A stretch of DNA of 23,653 nt from Clostridia bacterium (GTDB lineage: Bacteria; Bacillota; Clostridia; Christensenellales; Aristaeellaceae), in contig CAAGFE010000028.1 in the NCBI GenBank assembly GCA_900769075.1, positions 1 through 23,653 on the forward strand, given 5' to 3'. The notes beneath the pieces are model-generated. The model was not told where the DNA came from. It ran no database searches and worked only from the letters and a program-made list of their open reading frames with translations. The translations under genes and the position numbers were made by a program. Shown one piece after another: positions 15,162 through 22,191 of this stretch (position 1 is its first letter; the number at the start of each line of letters is the position of its first letter).

Positions 15162-15914
15162 TCACTCCTTTTCATGTCGCCCGGCCACCTCGCGGAGGTG
15201 TGCCAGGAAGGTATCCCTTTCCGCCTGGGTGGCGGTGGTTTCGGTGGATGGCGCCTTGTCGGCGATGCGCTGTCGCATCCTCGTGCAGGCGGCGATGCGC
15301 CCGAACATGGCGTGCGCCCGGTCATTGGGCTTTCCGTCCTGGGTGTCGGGCTCGGGTTCTGCGTCCCTGCGGCTGATGATCTCATCCGCAAAGCCCATAT
15401 CAACGGCGGTCTGGGCGCTCATCCAGGTCTCGTCGGCCATCATCTGCCGCAGCTTGCTGCGGCTCAGGCCGGTCTTGATCTGATAGGCCAGCACCAGGCC
15501 CTCCGCCACCTCATCCAGCACATCCGCCTCGTGGCGCAGATCGTCCGCATCGCCAATGGTCAGCGTCCAGGGGTTGTGGATCATCAGGTAGGCCGTCGCC
15601 GCCATGGACACGGTGTCGCCCGCCATCGCCACCACCGAGGCCGCGCTGGCTGCCAGGGCCTCGATGCGTACGTTCACGCGGCCCTTGTGTTCCATCAGCG
15701 CGGTGTAGATCATGCTGGCGGCAAAAACATCGCCGCCCGGGGAGTTGATCCACACCGTCACGTCCTTGCCCGCCGCCTTTGCCAGGTCGGCCCGGAAGGC
15801 TGCGGGGGTCACCTCGTCGCCGTACCAGGTTTTGCTGGCGATCTCGCCCTCCAGGTAGAGGTCGGCGGGCTTTTCGTCCTCGTCCGGGAGGACGAGGTTC
15901 CAGAATTTCTGCAT
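15162..15914 (-). CDS. ClpP-like prohead protease
   Basis: 250 residues from ATG 15914 with AGGAGGT upstream. The ClpP/crotonase fold is plain: WINSPGGDVFAASMIYTALM (55-74), catalytic Ser90 in EALAASAASVVAMAGD and catalytic His113 in LMIHNPW, with an acidic residue further on (candidate in GDADDLRHEAD or later). The C-terminal 60 residues are charged and probably disordered. ClpP-type phage proteases remove the delta domain of the major capsid protein during head maturation. Order portal, protease, capsid is standard; the gap to the capsid gene is 4 bases. Confidence 0.95.
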   Translation of the reverse strand: MQKFWNLVLPDEDEKPADLYLEGEIASKTWYGDEVTPAAFRADLAKAAGKDVTVWINSPGGDVFAASMIYTALMEHKGRVNVRIEALAASAASVVAMAGDTVSMAATAYLMIHNPWTLTIGDADDLRHEADVLDEVAEGLVLAYQIKTGLSRSKLRQMMADETWMSAQTAVDMGFADEIISRRDAEPEPDTQDGKPNDRAHAMFGRIAACTRMRQRIADKAPSTETTATQAERDTFLAHLREVAGRHEKE

Positions 15915-15922
15915 GTTACCTC

Positions 15923-17110
15923 CTATTGCGCCGTTCCGTTTTGCACGGCTACCAGCGGCGCCAAATCCTTGGAGATCATGGGCACGTCGCCGCCCTCCAC
16001 GGGCGCCTTGCCCTCCTTGGCCCTCACCTCGTTGATGAGTTTGAAGCCGCTGCGGATGCCCTTTTGGTTGACCTCCGCCTGGGTGCTTTGGTCGGCCCGC
16101 AGCAGCTCGTCCAGGTCAAAGGCAAAGTAGTATCCGGCCTGGCGCTCCCGCCAGGTGAGGAGCTTGAGGTTGAGCTGCTGCTCCCACTGGGCGACGATGG
16201 GCATGATGGTCAGCGTCAGGAACTCCTGCGTGGACTGCTCGTTGGTGGAGTAGCTGCTGTCGGAGTAGTCGCCCAGCATGTGGGGCGGGATGTTGTACAC
16301 CGTTGCCACGCGGTTTTTGGTCACCCGCTCCACGTCCAGGGACTGGGCGTCCACCGGGCTGTTGGTGAGCGTGGTGGCGGTCATGCCGCCCTCCAGCACC
16401 ACGACACGCCCGCCGGACTTTTTGTAAGCGTCCAAAAACTGCTTGATGGCGTTTTCCCGCTTTTCCGGGCTGAGGTTGGCGTTGGGGATGTTGAGCACCA
16501 CGCCGGAGTTCACGCCCTGGAGCTGGTTGGCCGCATATTCGCGGATGTCGTTGGCGTATTGCAGCGTCCCCAGCAGCACATCGATGGGCCGGATGCCCTT
16601 TTCGCCGTTGGTGCACATGTGGCGCAGCACCAGCATGCTGCTCTCGTGCACCTGGGCGGTGGTGCCGTCCTCCAGGCGGAAAGCGTAGTAGGTCTCCCGC
16701 GTCGCCGGGTCGCGCAGCACCTGCACCTGGGATGCGTCGAGGATGTCCAGGCTCGCCACCCGCAGGGGATCCATTTCATCAGGCACCAGCAGCGCATAGG
16801 CGTTGCCCTCCACGTTGCGGTAGGCCTCCATGGTCTGCACGAACTGGAAGGGGGTCATGGTCGCGTTGGGCTGGTAGCCCACCAGCCGCTCCCGCCAGTC
16901 GTCGGACTGCACCTTGCGGTTGCAGTACAGGTGGATGGGCAGCATGGCCATGGCATTGGCGATGCGGCTCACCGCGCTGTAGATGGCCTCGCTCCCCCGC
17001 AGCGTGTAGTCGCCGCGCACCTGGGTGACGGGCCGCAGCAAGCCCCAGTCGGGCGCGTCCCGGGATCGTCCCGCTCTGTCTGCGGCTTTCTTCTGCTTCT
17101 TTTTCCCCAT
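15923..17110 (-). CDS. Portal protein (HK97 family)
   Basis: 395 residues from ATG 17110 with AGGAGGT upstream. A lysine-rich start (MGKKKQKKAADR) is followed by ALxxSAVYxAVSRIANAMAMLPIHLY-type sequence, FQFVQTMEAYRNVEGNAYAL, VLRHMCTNGEKGIRPID, and the family mark RVATVYNIPPHMLGDYSDSS followed by NEQSTQEFLTLTIMPIVAQW. Twelve copies form the DNA channel at one capsid vertex and dock the large terminase. It sits between terminase and protease as usual. Confidence 0.95.
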   Translation of the reverse strand: MGKKKQKKAADRAGRSRDAPDWGLLRPVTQVRGDYTLRGSEAIYSAVSRIANAMAMLPIHLYCNRKVQSDDWRERLVGYQPNATMTPFQFVQTMEAYRNVEGNAYALLVPDEMDPLRVASLDILDASQVQVLRDPATRETYYAFRLEDGTTAQVHESSMLVLRHMCTNGEKGIRPIDVLLGTLQYANDIREYAANQLQGVNSGVVLNIPNANLSPEKRENAIKQFLDAYKKSGGRVVVLEGGMTATTLTNSPVDAQSLDVERVTKNRVATVYNIPPHMLGDYSDSSYSTNEQSTQEFLTLTIMPIVAQWEQQLNLKLLTWRERQAGYYFAFDLDELLRADQSTQAEVNQKGIRSGFKLINEVRAKEGKAPVEGGDVPMISKDLAPLVAVQNGTAQ

Positions 17111-17125
17111 CGGGTACCTCCTGCG

Positions 17126-18832
17126 TTATAAGTCAAGGCTGTAAATGCTGATGGACATTTCGGGGGACAGGCCGGGCGGCAGCGGGCTCTCGCCAAGCAT
17201 CAGGGTGTGCGCATCCAGCAGCGCCGCGAAGCCGTCGATCTTCCGGTAGCGCTGGCGCTTGGTCGGCACCCAGTTGGCCTTGTCCGCGTCCTCGCCCTTG
17301 CCGCGGATCTTGACATTGCCCAAAAACCAGCGGAAAAGGCTGTTGCGGTTATGCACCAGCCGCCCGTCCAGCAGCACCTCGCGCAAGTCCTTCATGGGTG
17401 CGTTGAGGGTCAGCGGCCCCTGGCGGACGACCTCGCAGCGGAAGCCCTTGGCCTCCAGCATGCGCACCAGCATGGTGGCGTTGGCGGGGTCGTAGCCGAT
17501 GGCGGCGATCTCGTAGTGCTTGAGCTGGTCGCAGAACCACTGGTAGACCTGGTCGTGATCGACGTAGCTGCCGTCCACGATGGTCAGCCAGCCGCTCAGC
17601 GCGTACTCGTGGTAGGGGATTTTCTCCAGGTCGAGCTCCACCTTCCGCCGGGTTGTCCAGGCGTGACAGAGGTAGAAGTACCGCCCGTCGTCCAGCTGGA
17701 ACTCCAGCCCTGCCGCCGTCATGTCCTCGCTCAGGGACAGGTCGAAGCCGCCGTAGCAGCTGCGCCCCTCCAGCAGACCCATGTCAATCCAGTCCTCATT
17801 GCGGCGGATCACGTCGTAGTCCACAAAGGGCATGTCGCTGGCGTCAGTGAAGATGTCCAGCTGTTTGTTGATAAAGTCGGCGCGCTCTGCCGGGATCTGC
17901 TTGCAGCGGTTCCAGTCGGCGATCAGGGTGTCCAGGTCGAGCAGCACCCCCAGGCTCGGGTTGGCCTTGCCCCACAAGCTGCTGTCCTCGATGTCGTCCT
18001 CGGGATCCATCTCGCAGATGAAGGCAAACATCCTGTCCGCCACATCCGGGCGCAGGCTGCCGTTCAGTGCGTCGGTGTACAGCCCGTAGTAGTACATCAG
18101 GGGGCCGTCCAGCACGCTGCCCATGGTGGTGATGTAAATCGCCAGGGGCTGCTTGCGCTTGTTCATGCCGCGGCGGATGACGTTAATCAGCTTAAAATCC
18201 CGCATCTGGTGGATCTCGTCAAAGATCGCGCCGTGGGGGTTCAGGCCGTCCAGCTTGGTGGAGTCACTGGCGCGGTGCTGGATGGTGCTCCTTGTGCGGT
18301 CGTAGTGGATGGAGTCCCGCAGCACCCGGAAGTGCCTGCGCAGCGCCGGGCTTCCGCTGATCTGCGCCGCGCACTCCCGGAAAACGATGCCCGCCTGATC
18401 CTTGGCGTTGGCCAGCAGGTATACATCCGCGCCGCGCTCCCCATCCTTGCTGGCAAGGTAGCCCCCGTTGCCGGACATCAGGGTGGACTTCCCGTTGCCG
18501 CGCCCCATGCAGATCAGGCCCTCCCGGAAGCGCCGCAGCCCGGTGGACTTCTCCACCCACCCGTAGAGGCTGCCCTCCACGAAGCATTGCCAGGGCATCA
18601 GCTGCATGCGGGTCGCGTCGCCCTTGGACGGGCTCAGGTACCGCTCGAAAAAATCCACGATGCGGTCTGCCTTCTCCGGGTCGAAGCGGTAGGGCCAGTC
18701 GGTGGTGCGGCTGCGCTCCAGGTCGTCGAGATGGCGCTGACATGCCATCCTCACTTTTTTGCATGCGATGATGTTGCCGTCCAGCACATCCTGCACATAC
18801 TGTGCCAGGCGCTCAGAGCCGGACAGGCTCAC
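17126..18832 (-). CDS. terL: Terminase large subunit (Terminase_1 type)
   Basis: 568 residues. The start is a GTG at 18832, four bases after the small-subunit stop, with no good ribosome site, so coupled translation is likely and the exact start is uncertain. ATPase: Walker A at 110-117 (GRGNGKST), Walker B at 202-206 (AIFDE). RNase-H-like nuclease: Asp364 in GGFDLSLSEDMTA, Asp448 in IGYDPANA and a third acidic residue around 533-540 (KIDGFAALLD). It pumps DNA into the head through the portal and cuts concatemers. Confidence 0.94.
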   Translation of the reverse strand: MSLSGSERLAQYVQDVLDGNIIACKKVRMACQRHLDDLERSRTTDWPYRFDPEKADRIVDFFERYLSPSKGDATRMQLMPWQCFVEGSLYGWVEKSTGLRRFREGLICMGRGNGKSTLMSGNGGYLASKDGERGADVYLLANAKDQAGIVFRECAAQISGSPALRRHFRVLRDSIHYDRTRSTIQHRASDSTKLDGLNPHGAIFDEIHQMRDFKLINVIRRGMNKRKQPLAIYITTMGSVLDGPLMYYYGLYTDALNGSLRPDVADRMFAFICEMDPEDDIEDSSLWGKANPSLGVLLDLDTLIADWNRCKQIPAERADFINKQLDIFTDASDMPFVDYDVIRRNEDWIDMGLLEGRSCYGGFDLSLSEDMTAAGLEFQLDDGRYFYLCHAWTTRRKVELDLEKIPYHEYALSGWLTIVDGSYVDHDQVYQWFCDQLKHYEIAAIGYDPANATMLVRMLEAKGFRCEVVRQGPLTLNAPMKDLREVLLDGRLVHNRNSLFRWFLGNVKIRGKGEDADKANWVPTKRQRYRKIDGFAALLDAHTLMLGESPLPPGLSPEMSISIYSLDL

Positions 18833-18836
18833 CGCG

Positions 18837-19199
18837 TCAGAAATCGGTAAAATCGTCGTCCTGCGGCAGGTCTGCGATGCCCTTCCTGCTGGCCGGTGTC
18901 AGCTTCAGCTCGGCCAGGTTCCGCCGCTGGGCGCTGGCCAGCCGGCTCAGCTCGCTGATTGCGGGGTTGGGTTTCTCGTACTCCTGCCTGCCATTTCGCA
19001 CCTTGACCACCGGGCGCGATGCGATCTCCTCCGCCAGGCGCTGCTTGATCTGCTCCATGGATGCCACGTCGCCGATCAGCGCCAGGCTGCTGTCGGGGAT
19101 GTCCTCCACGCCGTGCACCCGCAGGTACTCTGCGCACAGAGCCGTGTACAGCTGCCGGGCACTTTCCGCCTTGATACCATCAGGGATGTTGTATGCCAT
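18837..19199 (-). CDS. Terminase small subunit (P27 family)
   Basis: 120 residues from ATG 19199 with GGAGG 7 bases upstream. Helical: ESARQLYTALCAEYLRVHGV, SLALIGDVASMEQIKQRL, a beta hairpin VVKVRNGRQEYEKPNPAISE and LSRLASAQRRNLAELKLTPA. The YEKPNPAISELxRLxSxxRxxLxELxLTP pattern is typical of P27-type small terminases. These recognise the packaging site and load the large subunit. The 11-bp iterons at 19604-19669 are one candidate target (inference). Confidence 0.9.
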   Translation of the reverse strand: MAYNIPDGIKAESARQLYTALCAEYLRVHGVEDIPDSSLALIGDVASMEQIKQRLAEEIASRPVVKVRNGRQEYEKPNPAISELSRLASAQRRNLAELKLTPASRKGIADLPQDDDFTDF

Positions 19200-19214
19200 G
19201 CTTTGTCCTCCATG

Positions 19215-19541
19215 CTATATCTTGATGATCCGCGCCGCCGTCCGTGGCCGCGCGCCCAGCATGTCAGCGCCGCGGGAACGGCCCTTTTCCGGGTGCTCCC
19301 TGTTATGGTGTGTAGCACACACTGACTGGAGGTTGTCAAGGTCAAGCTCCAGGTCTGGGCGCTCGGTGCGCGGGATGATGTGGTGGACGATGGTCGCCGT
19401 CCTGGGCCGCAGCATCGCCCCATCCCGGAAAGCCGCCAGGCATAGCTGACAGGTGTAGTGGTCGCGGGCCAGCGCCTTCGCCCGGACGTGGAGCCACCTC
19501 GCGCTGGTGTAAAAGGGGTCTGTCTGCTTGGCGTTTTGCAT
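19215..19541 (-). CDS. HNH endonuclease
   Basis: 108 residues from ATG 19541 (GGAGG four bases upstream). An in-frame ATG at 19658 would add 39 residues encoded by the iteron array and is rejected. Zinc-binding pair Cys31/Cys34 (CQLC), HNH core IVHHIIP (His53, His54), Asn70 in LDLDNLQSVC, Cys75 and HHNREH (78-83). An HNH protein beside the terminase is needed for cos cutting in several HK97-like phages, so this one probably nicks DNA during packaging. It opens the late operon. Confidence 0.92.
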   Translation of the reverse strand: MQNAKQTDPFYTSARWLHVRAKALARDHYTCQLCLAAFRDGAMLRPRTATIVHHIIPRTERPDLELDLDNLQSVCATHHNREHPEKGRSRGADMLGARPRTAARIIKI

Positions 19542-19583
19542 CCTGCCTCCAAATGCGTCAGCGCTGTCGTTTTTGTCGCGCAC

Positions 19584-19589
19584 AGGATA
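19584..19589 (-). promoter_or_regulatory. Possible weak late-operon -10 element
   Basis: On the minus strand TATCCT (19589-19584) follows TG one base away, like an extended -10, and no good -35 stands at the right distance (TTGCGT is 19 bases off). It lies 14 bases downstream of the 11-bp iterons and upstream of the HNH gene. A weak, activator-dependent promoter for the late genes would look like this; tentative. Confidence 0.3.
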
Positions 19590-19603
19590 ACACACACCCC
19601 CAC

Positions 19604-19669
19604 GGTATACGCAAGGTACACGGAGGGTATACGGAGGGTACACGGAGGGTACACGCATGGGTCACGCTT
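19604..19669. repeat. Array of six 11-bp iterons, consensus GGTAYACGGAG
   Basis: Read on the plus strand, six head-to-tail units begin at 19604, 19615, 19626, 19637, 19648 and 19659. Units 2-4 are GGTACACGGAG, GGTATACGGAG and GGTACACGGAG; unit 1 ends GCAA, unit 5 ends GCAT and unit 6 is degenerate (GGGTCACGCTT). The 11-base period is close to one helical turn, so bound proteins would lie on one face. The array is between the late operon (minus) and the exonuclease gene (plus). Confidence 0.93.
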
Positions 19670-19722
19670 TTTCGGGGTTTTGTTCATTTTTTGTTCGTCA
19701 TGTTGATTAACCGAATATCACA

Positions 19723-19750
19723 TTGAATTTCAAATAAATTCGCGTATAAT
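19723..19750 (+). promoter_or_regulatory. Promoter of the exonuclease gene
   Basis: TTGAAT (19723-19728), a 16-base AT-rich spacer, and a perfect TATAAT (19745-19750). The gene's AAAGGAGG and ATG follow at 19766-19782. The region from about 19670 to 19760 is AT rich compared with its surroundings. Confidence 0.75.
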
Positions 19751-19779
19751 GGATTTATCGGTACAAAGGAGGATATCCC

Positions 19780-21309
19780 ATGAGAAAGCTGCTATGGATT
19801 CCCGCCGTCCTTTGCGGCATGGTCGCCATCTATGGCGCAGCCGACCTGATCCAAGCGCCTGCGGGCAGTAAGGTGATGGCGCTGCTGCTCATGCTTGCCG
19901 TCACGCTGCTGCTTGCCAGGGCCGCAGCGAAGAAGAGAAATAAAAAAGCTCCCGCCCCTGACAAGGGGAAGGAACTATCTCCGCAGACGAACGCCTCGTC
20001 AGGCAAAAAAGCTATTTCGGCTGTTGACATCCTTTCCAAACAAGAACAAACAAGCAAAACCATAGATACACTACCAAAGCAAACAGAGGTACATAGCATG
20101 CAAGAGATTCAACCCATCAAGTTGTCAGTCAAAATCACAACGCCGACTGCTCGTAAAGAGCACAGTGAAGAAGATAACAAGCGCTCCATGAAGGGCGAGA
20201 GCATCATCCAGCCCATTGCCTACTATGTGGCGCTGGATATTGAAACTACAGGACTAAGCCCGTCAGATGATGAAATCATTGAGATTTCCGCTGTCCGCGT
20301 CCATGATAACGAGATTGTCGAGCGGTTCAGCAGCCTGGTCAAGCCATCTCAGCCCATCAGCGCAAGGATTACCGAGCTGACCGGCATCACCAATGAGATG
20401 CTATCGGACGCGCCGCCCATCGAGCAGGTGCTTCCCGCCTTCCGCTCGTTTATCGGAAACTATGTCCTTGTCGGGCATAATGTCAACTTCGACATCAATT
20501 TTCTGTATGACCATTCCCTGCGGATCGGCCTTGATGCAGTGACGAACGACTACCTGGACACCTTGCGCCTCAGCCGCCAGCTGTACCCAGGCGAAAAGCA
20601 TCACCGTCTGTCTGACCTTATTGAGCGTTTCGGCGTTGGCGACATTGTGGCGCACCGCGCCATGTCCGACGTGTTGCAGACAAAGGCATGTTATGACGTG
20701 ATGCGCGTGGCGCTCAAGGAGAGCAACCCAAAGGCATTTCCCGATGCGTCCGAAGGCGTGCCCGGTGCAATGGACGATTATTTCCGCGGGGAAGAACTGC
20801 GCAAGGCCGGTGCGCTTGATGAAGCGCTCGCCCTGTACGATGCCGCCAGGGAGAAAGGGTACGAAAGCCCTGCCCTCTACATTGGCTATGCCATGGCCTA
20901 CCGAAAGCAGAAGGAGTACCAAAAGGAAATTGACGTGCTGACCATGGGCATAGCCCGCATGGAAGATCGGCATTGGTCTGCTGAACAGCTTGCGGAGCGC
21001 AAGGAGAAGGCCATGCAGCTGCTGGAAAAGGAACGCTCCGCAAAGAACGCCGAAGCGGAAAAAGCCCGCATCCGTGAAGAAAAAGAACAGAAACGCGCCG
21101 AAAAGGCCGCAGCACCCGAAACCGAGAAGAAGTCGCAGAAACGCGCCATCCTGCAAATGGACATGGACATGCAGCTGATCCGGCGCTTTGACAGCATCGC
21201 CGAAGCCGTCCGGGAGACCGGCGTCAACGCAAAGAGCATCCGGGAAGCCGCCAACGGGAACCAAAGCCATGCGGGCGGTTTCAAGTGGAAGTACGACAAT
21301 ACGCCATAA
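19780..21309 (+). CDS. Membrane-anchored DnaQ-like (DEDDh) exonuclease with TPR-like and NUMOD1-like regions
   Basis: 509 residues from ATG 19780 with AAAGGAGG. Domains: two hydrophobic segments at about 4-24 and 32-50; a polar linker to about 145; a DEDDh 3'-5' exonuclease at 148-312 with Asp153 and Glu155 (LDIETTG), Asp238 (GHNVNFDINFL), His292 and Asp297 (AHRAMSDV), all five catalytic residues present. Then a TPR-like helical region (about 330-400), a charged coiled coil (400-452), and a C-terminal module (457-505, ILQMDMDMQLIRRFDSIAEA then SIREAANGNQSHAGGFKWKY) like the NUMOD1 helix-turn-helix of homing endonucleases. It would hold a nuclease at the inner membrane. It is on the opposite strand to the phage genes, with its own promoter and terminator, so it looks like cargo. 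Function is inferred; nucleic acid substrate unknown. Confidence 0.9.
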   Translation: MRKLLWIPAVLCGMVAIYGAADLIQAPAGSKVMALLLMLAVTLLLARAAAKKRNKKAPAPDKGKELSPQTNASSGKKAISAVDILSKQEQTSKTIDTLPKQTEVHSMQEIQPIKLSVKITTPTARKEHSEEDNKRSMKGESIIQPIAYYVALDIETTGLSPSDDEIIEISAVRVHDNEIVERFSSLVKPSQPISARITELTGITNEMLSDAPPIEQVLPAFRSFIGNYVLVGHNVNFDINFLYDHSLRIGLDAVTNDYLDTLRLSRQLYPGEKHHRLSDLIERFGVGDIVAHRAMSDVLQTKACYDVMRVALKESNPKAFPDASEGVPGAMDDYFRGEELRKAGALDEALALYDAAREKGYESPALYIGYAMAYRKQKEYQKEIDVLTMGIARMEDRHWSAEQLAERKEKAMQLLEKERSAKNAEAEKARIREEKEQKRAEKAAAPETEKKSQKRAILQMDMDMQLIRRFDSIAEAVRETGVNAKSIREAANGNQSHAGGFKWKYDNTP

Positions 21310-21315
21310 CAAAAA

Positions 21316-21353
21316 GCGCACCCGAGATTTTTCTTTCCGGGTGCGCATTTTTT
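21316..21353 (+). terminator. Rho-independent terminator after the exonuclease gene
   Basis: A perfect 9-pair stem, GCGCACCCG (21316-21324) with CGGGTGCGC (21338-21346), a 13-base loop and then a run of six T (21348-21353). Five A bases precede the stem, so it may work in both directions. It starts 6 bases after the stop codon. Confidence 0.93.
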
Positions 21354-21356
21354 GTA

Positions 21357-21385
21357 TTGACTTTTTGCAGTGGCAATATTATAAT
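21357..21385 (+). promoter_or_regulatory. Promoter of the ribbon-helix-helix gene
   Basis: TTGACT (21357-21362), exactly 17 bases, and perfect TATAAT (21380-21385). It follows directly on the terminator of the exonuclease gene, so the next genes form a separate unit. Confidence 0.88.
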
Positions 21386-21399
21386 TATTGCAGTGGCAA
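21365..21399 (+). promoter_or_regulatory. Twin 12-bp direct repeats, probable operators of the RHH repressor
   Basis: TTGCAGTGGCAA occurs exactly at 21365-21376 and again at 21388-21399, 23 bases apart, on either side of the -10. Each has outer arms TTGC/GCAA. The first lies in the promoter spacer and the second around the transcription start, so a bound protein would block the promoter. The likely ligand is the RHH protein encoded right after (inference). Confidence 0.82.
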
Positions 21400-21414
21400 A
21401 AAGGAGGTGAAACG

Positions 21415-21591
21415 ATGAGTCCACGCACTGGCAGACCGCCCAGTGAGAACCCCAAGTCCGGGTCACTGCAAATCAGGCTCACAAAAGATACTTTGGAGAC
21501 CTTACAAGCATGTGCATCGGCATTGGGCACCAGTAGAACAGCCGTTATCGAGCGCGGCATTGAGCTGGTAAAAGAACAACTGGGCATATAA
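21415..21591 (+). CDS. Ribbon-helix-helix (Arc/CopG-like) DNA-binding protein
   Basis: 58 residues from ATG 21415, chosen for AAGGAGGTG just upstream; an in-frame ATG at 21388 lies inside the operator and has no ribosome site. MSPRTGRPPSENPKSG is a basic arm, SLQIRL (17-22) the DNA-contacting strand, and two helices follow (24-37 and 40-54, with GTSRTAVIERGIELVKEQL). Such dimers bind short repeats, so with the twin operators at 21365-21399 it is probably a self-regulating repressor. Relatives are common on clostridial mobile elements. An antitoxin role is possible, but no toxin is recognised beside it. Confidence 0.9.
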   Translation: MSPRTGRPPSENPKSGSLQIRLTKDTLETLQACASALGTSRTAVIERGIELVKEQLGI

Positions 21592-21592
21592 A

Positions 21593-21629
21593 AAGAGCTT
21601 CGGCCGTTTGCGAGACCTCCGAAGCTCTT
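21593..21629 (-). terminator. Strong hairpin, probable minus-strand terminator
   Basis: A perfect 11-pair stem, AAGAGCTTCGG (21593-21603) with CCGAAGCTCTT (21619-21629), starts one base after the RHH stop. There is no T-run on the plus strand, but on the minus strand the stem ends in five T bases, so it suits stopping transcripts that come leftward from the early operon. On the plus strand it may protect the RHH message. Confidence 0.65.
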
Positions 21630-21718
21630 GCCCACCACCCAACAAAGACAGCGGAGCAACACATTCTACCACGGCTGCTCCTGCCTGTCAACCAACCGAC
21701 ACGAAAGGAGCAATCAAC

Positions 21719-21928
21719 ATGACCACCAAAGCCCGCCTTGCCCTGATGGACGAAATCGCGCAGAAGAATGACGCAGCCTGGCGCAAGTACGCCACCCAGA
21801 CCCGCCCCGGCTGGACGTGGAGCGCATTGCCGCGCAAGGCCTACCGCCCCTTTGATACGCTGGGGGAAAAGATTGTCCTGGCGCTGTGTGTCCCCGTGAT
21901 GCTGACACTGCTGATCGTGATGGCGTAA
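21719..21928 (+). CDS. Small membrane protein, 69 aa
   Basis: 69 residues from ATG 21719 with AAAGGAG 8 bases upstream; the longer frame from 21608 has no ribosome site and runs through hairpins. The N-terminal two thirds is polar and basic (MTTKARLALMDEIAQKNDAA then WRKYATQTRPGWTWSALPRK), and the last 20 residues are a membrane helix (IVLALCVPVMLTLLIVMA). It is probably anchored by its tail. No family is recognised. It lies 19 bases before the next gene with the same AAAGGAGCA ribosome site, so the two are one unit. Confidence 0.75.
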   Translation: MTTKARLALMDEIAQKNDAAWRKYATQTRPGWTWSALPRKAYRPFDTLGEKIVLALCVPVMLTLLIVMA

Positions 21929-21947
21929 CGCCGGAAAGGAGCATACC

Positions 21948-22184
21948 ATGTCCGCCGAATTACATGCCCTTTTGACCGAGGGCCTGACCGATGTTTACCA
22001 GGGCTTTTCCAACATGACCGTCACCATGGAGTGCCTTGCCGAATCCCGTACCCTGATCGACGGCGACACCTCCGATGCCAGCATCGTGCTGGACACGCTC
22101 AGCACCGTATCCCGGCTTTACCTGGACAAGCTGGACACCCTCCTGCTCGCGCTTGGCAGGCAGGAGGACGTATCCATCGCATAA
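21948..22184 (+). CDS. Hypothetical protein, 78 aa
   Basis: 78 residues from ATG 21948 with AAAGGAG six bases upstream. It is acidic and helical: MSAELHALLTEGLTDVYQGF, MECLAESRTLIDGD and LDTLSTVSRLYLDKLDTLLL. No cysteine cluster beyond one Cys, no membrane segment and no recognised family. It is the last gene of the plus-strand island and is followed by a hairpin at 22192-22217. Confidence 0.75.
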   Translation: MSAELHALLTEGLTDVYQGFSNMTVTMECLAESRTLIDGDTSDASIVLDTLSTVSRLYLDKLDTLLLALGRQEDVSIA

Positions 22185-22191
22185 GACACAT

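Noticed and set aside
15158..15403. Longer start for the capsid gene
   Set aside because: The extra residues lie over the 3' part of the protease gene and look like antisense-frame peptide; ATG 15157 has AAGGAG at good spacing.
14015..16130. Long plus-strand frames opposite capsid, protease and portal genes
   Set aside because: Shadows of well-supported minus-strand structural genes, without ribosome sites.
17207..18850. 547-residue plus-strand frame opposite the large terminase
   Set aside because: The opposite strand carries an unmistakable terminase with Walker and nuclease motifs; this frame has no recognisable domain and is rich in Val, Ala, His and Gln.
19542..19658. Longer start for the HNH gene
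   Set aside because: The extra 39 residues are coded by the 11-bp repeat array (PSVYPPYTLRVPCVY); ATG 19541 has its own GGAGG.
19604..19669. 11-bp array considered as a CRISPR
   Set aside because: Units are contiguous and far too short, with no spacers.
20401..21348. 315-residue minus-strand frame opposite the exonuclease gene
   Set aside because: The plus strand has a full DEDDh enzyme with promoter, ribosome site and terminator; the reverse frame has none.
21415..21928. RHH protein plus 69-aa membrane protein as a classic toxin-antitoxin pair
   Set aside because: The genes are 127 bases apart with two stems between them, and the second protein matches no toxin family I recognise; kept only as a speculative remark.
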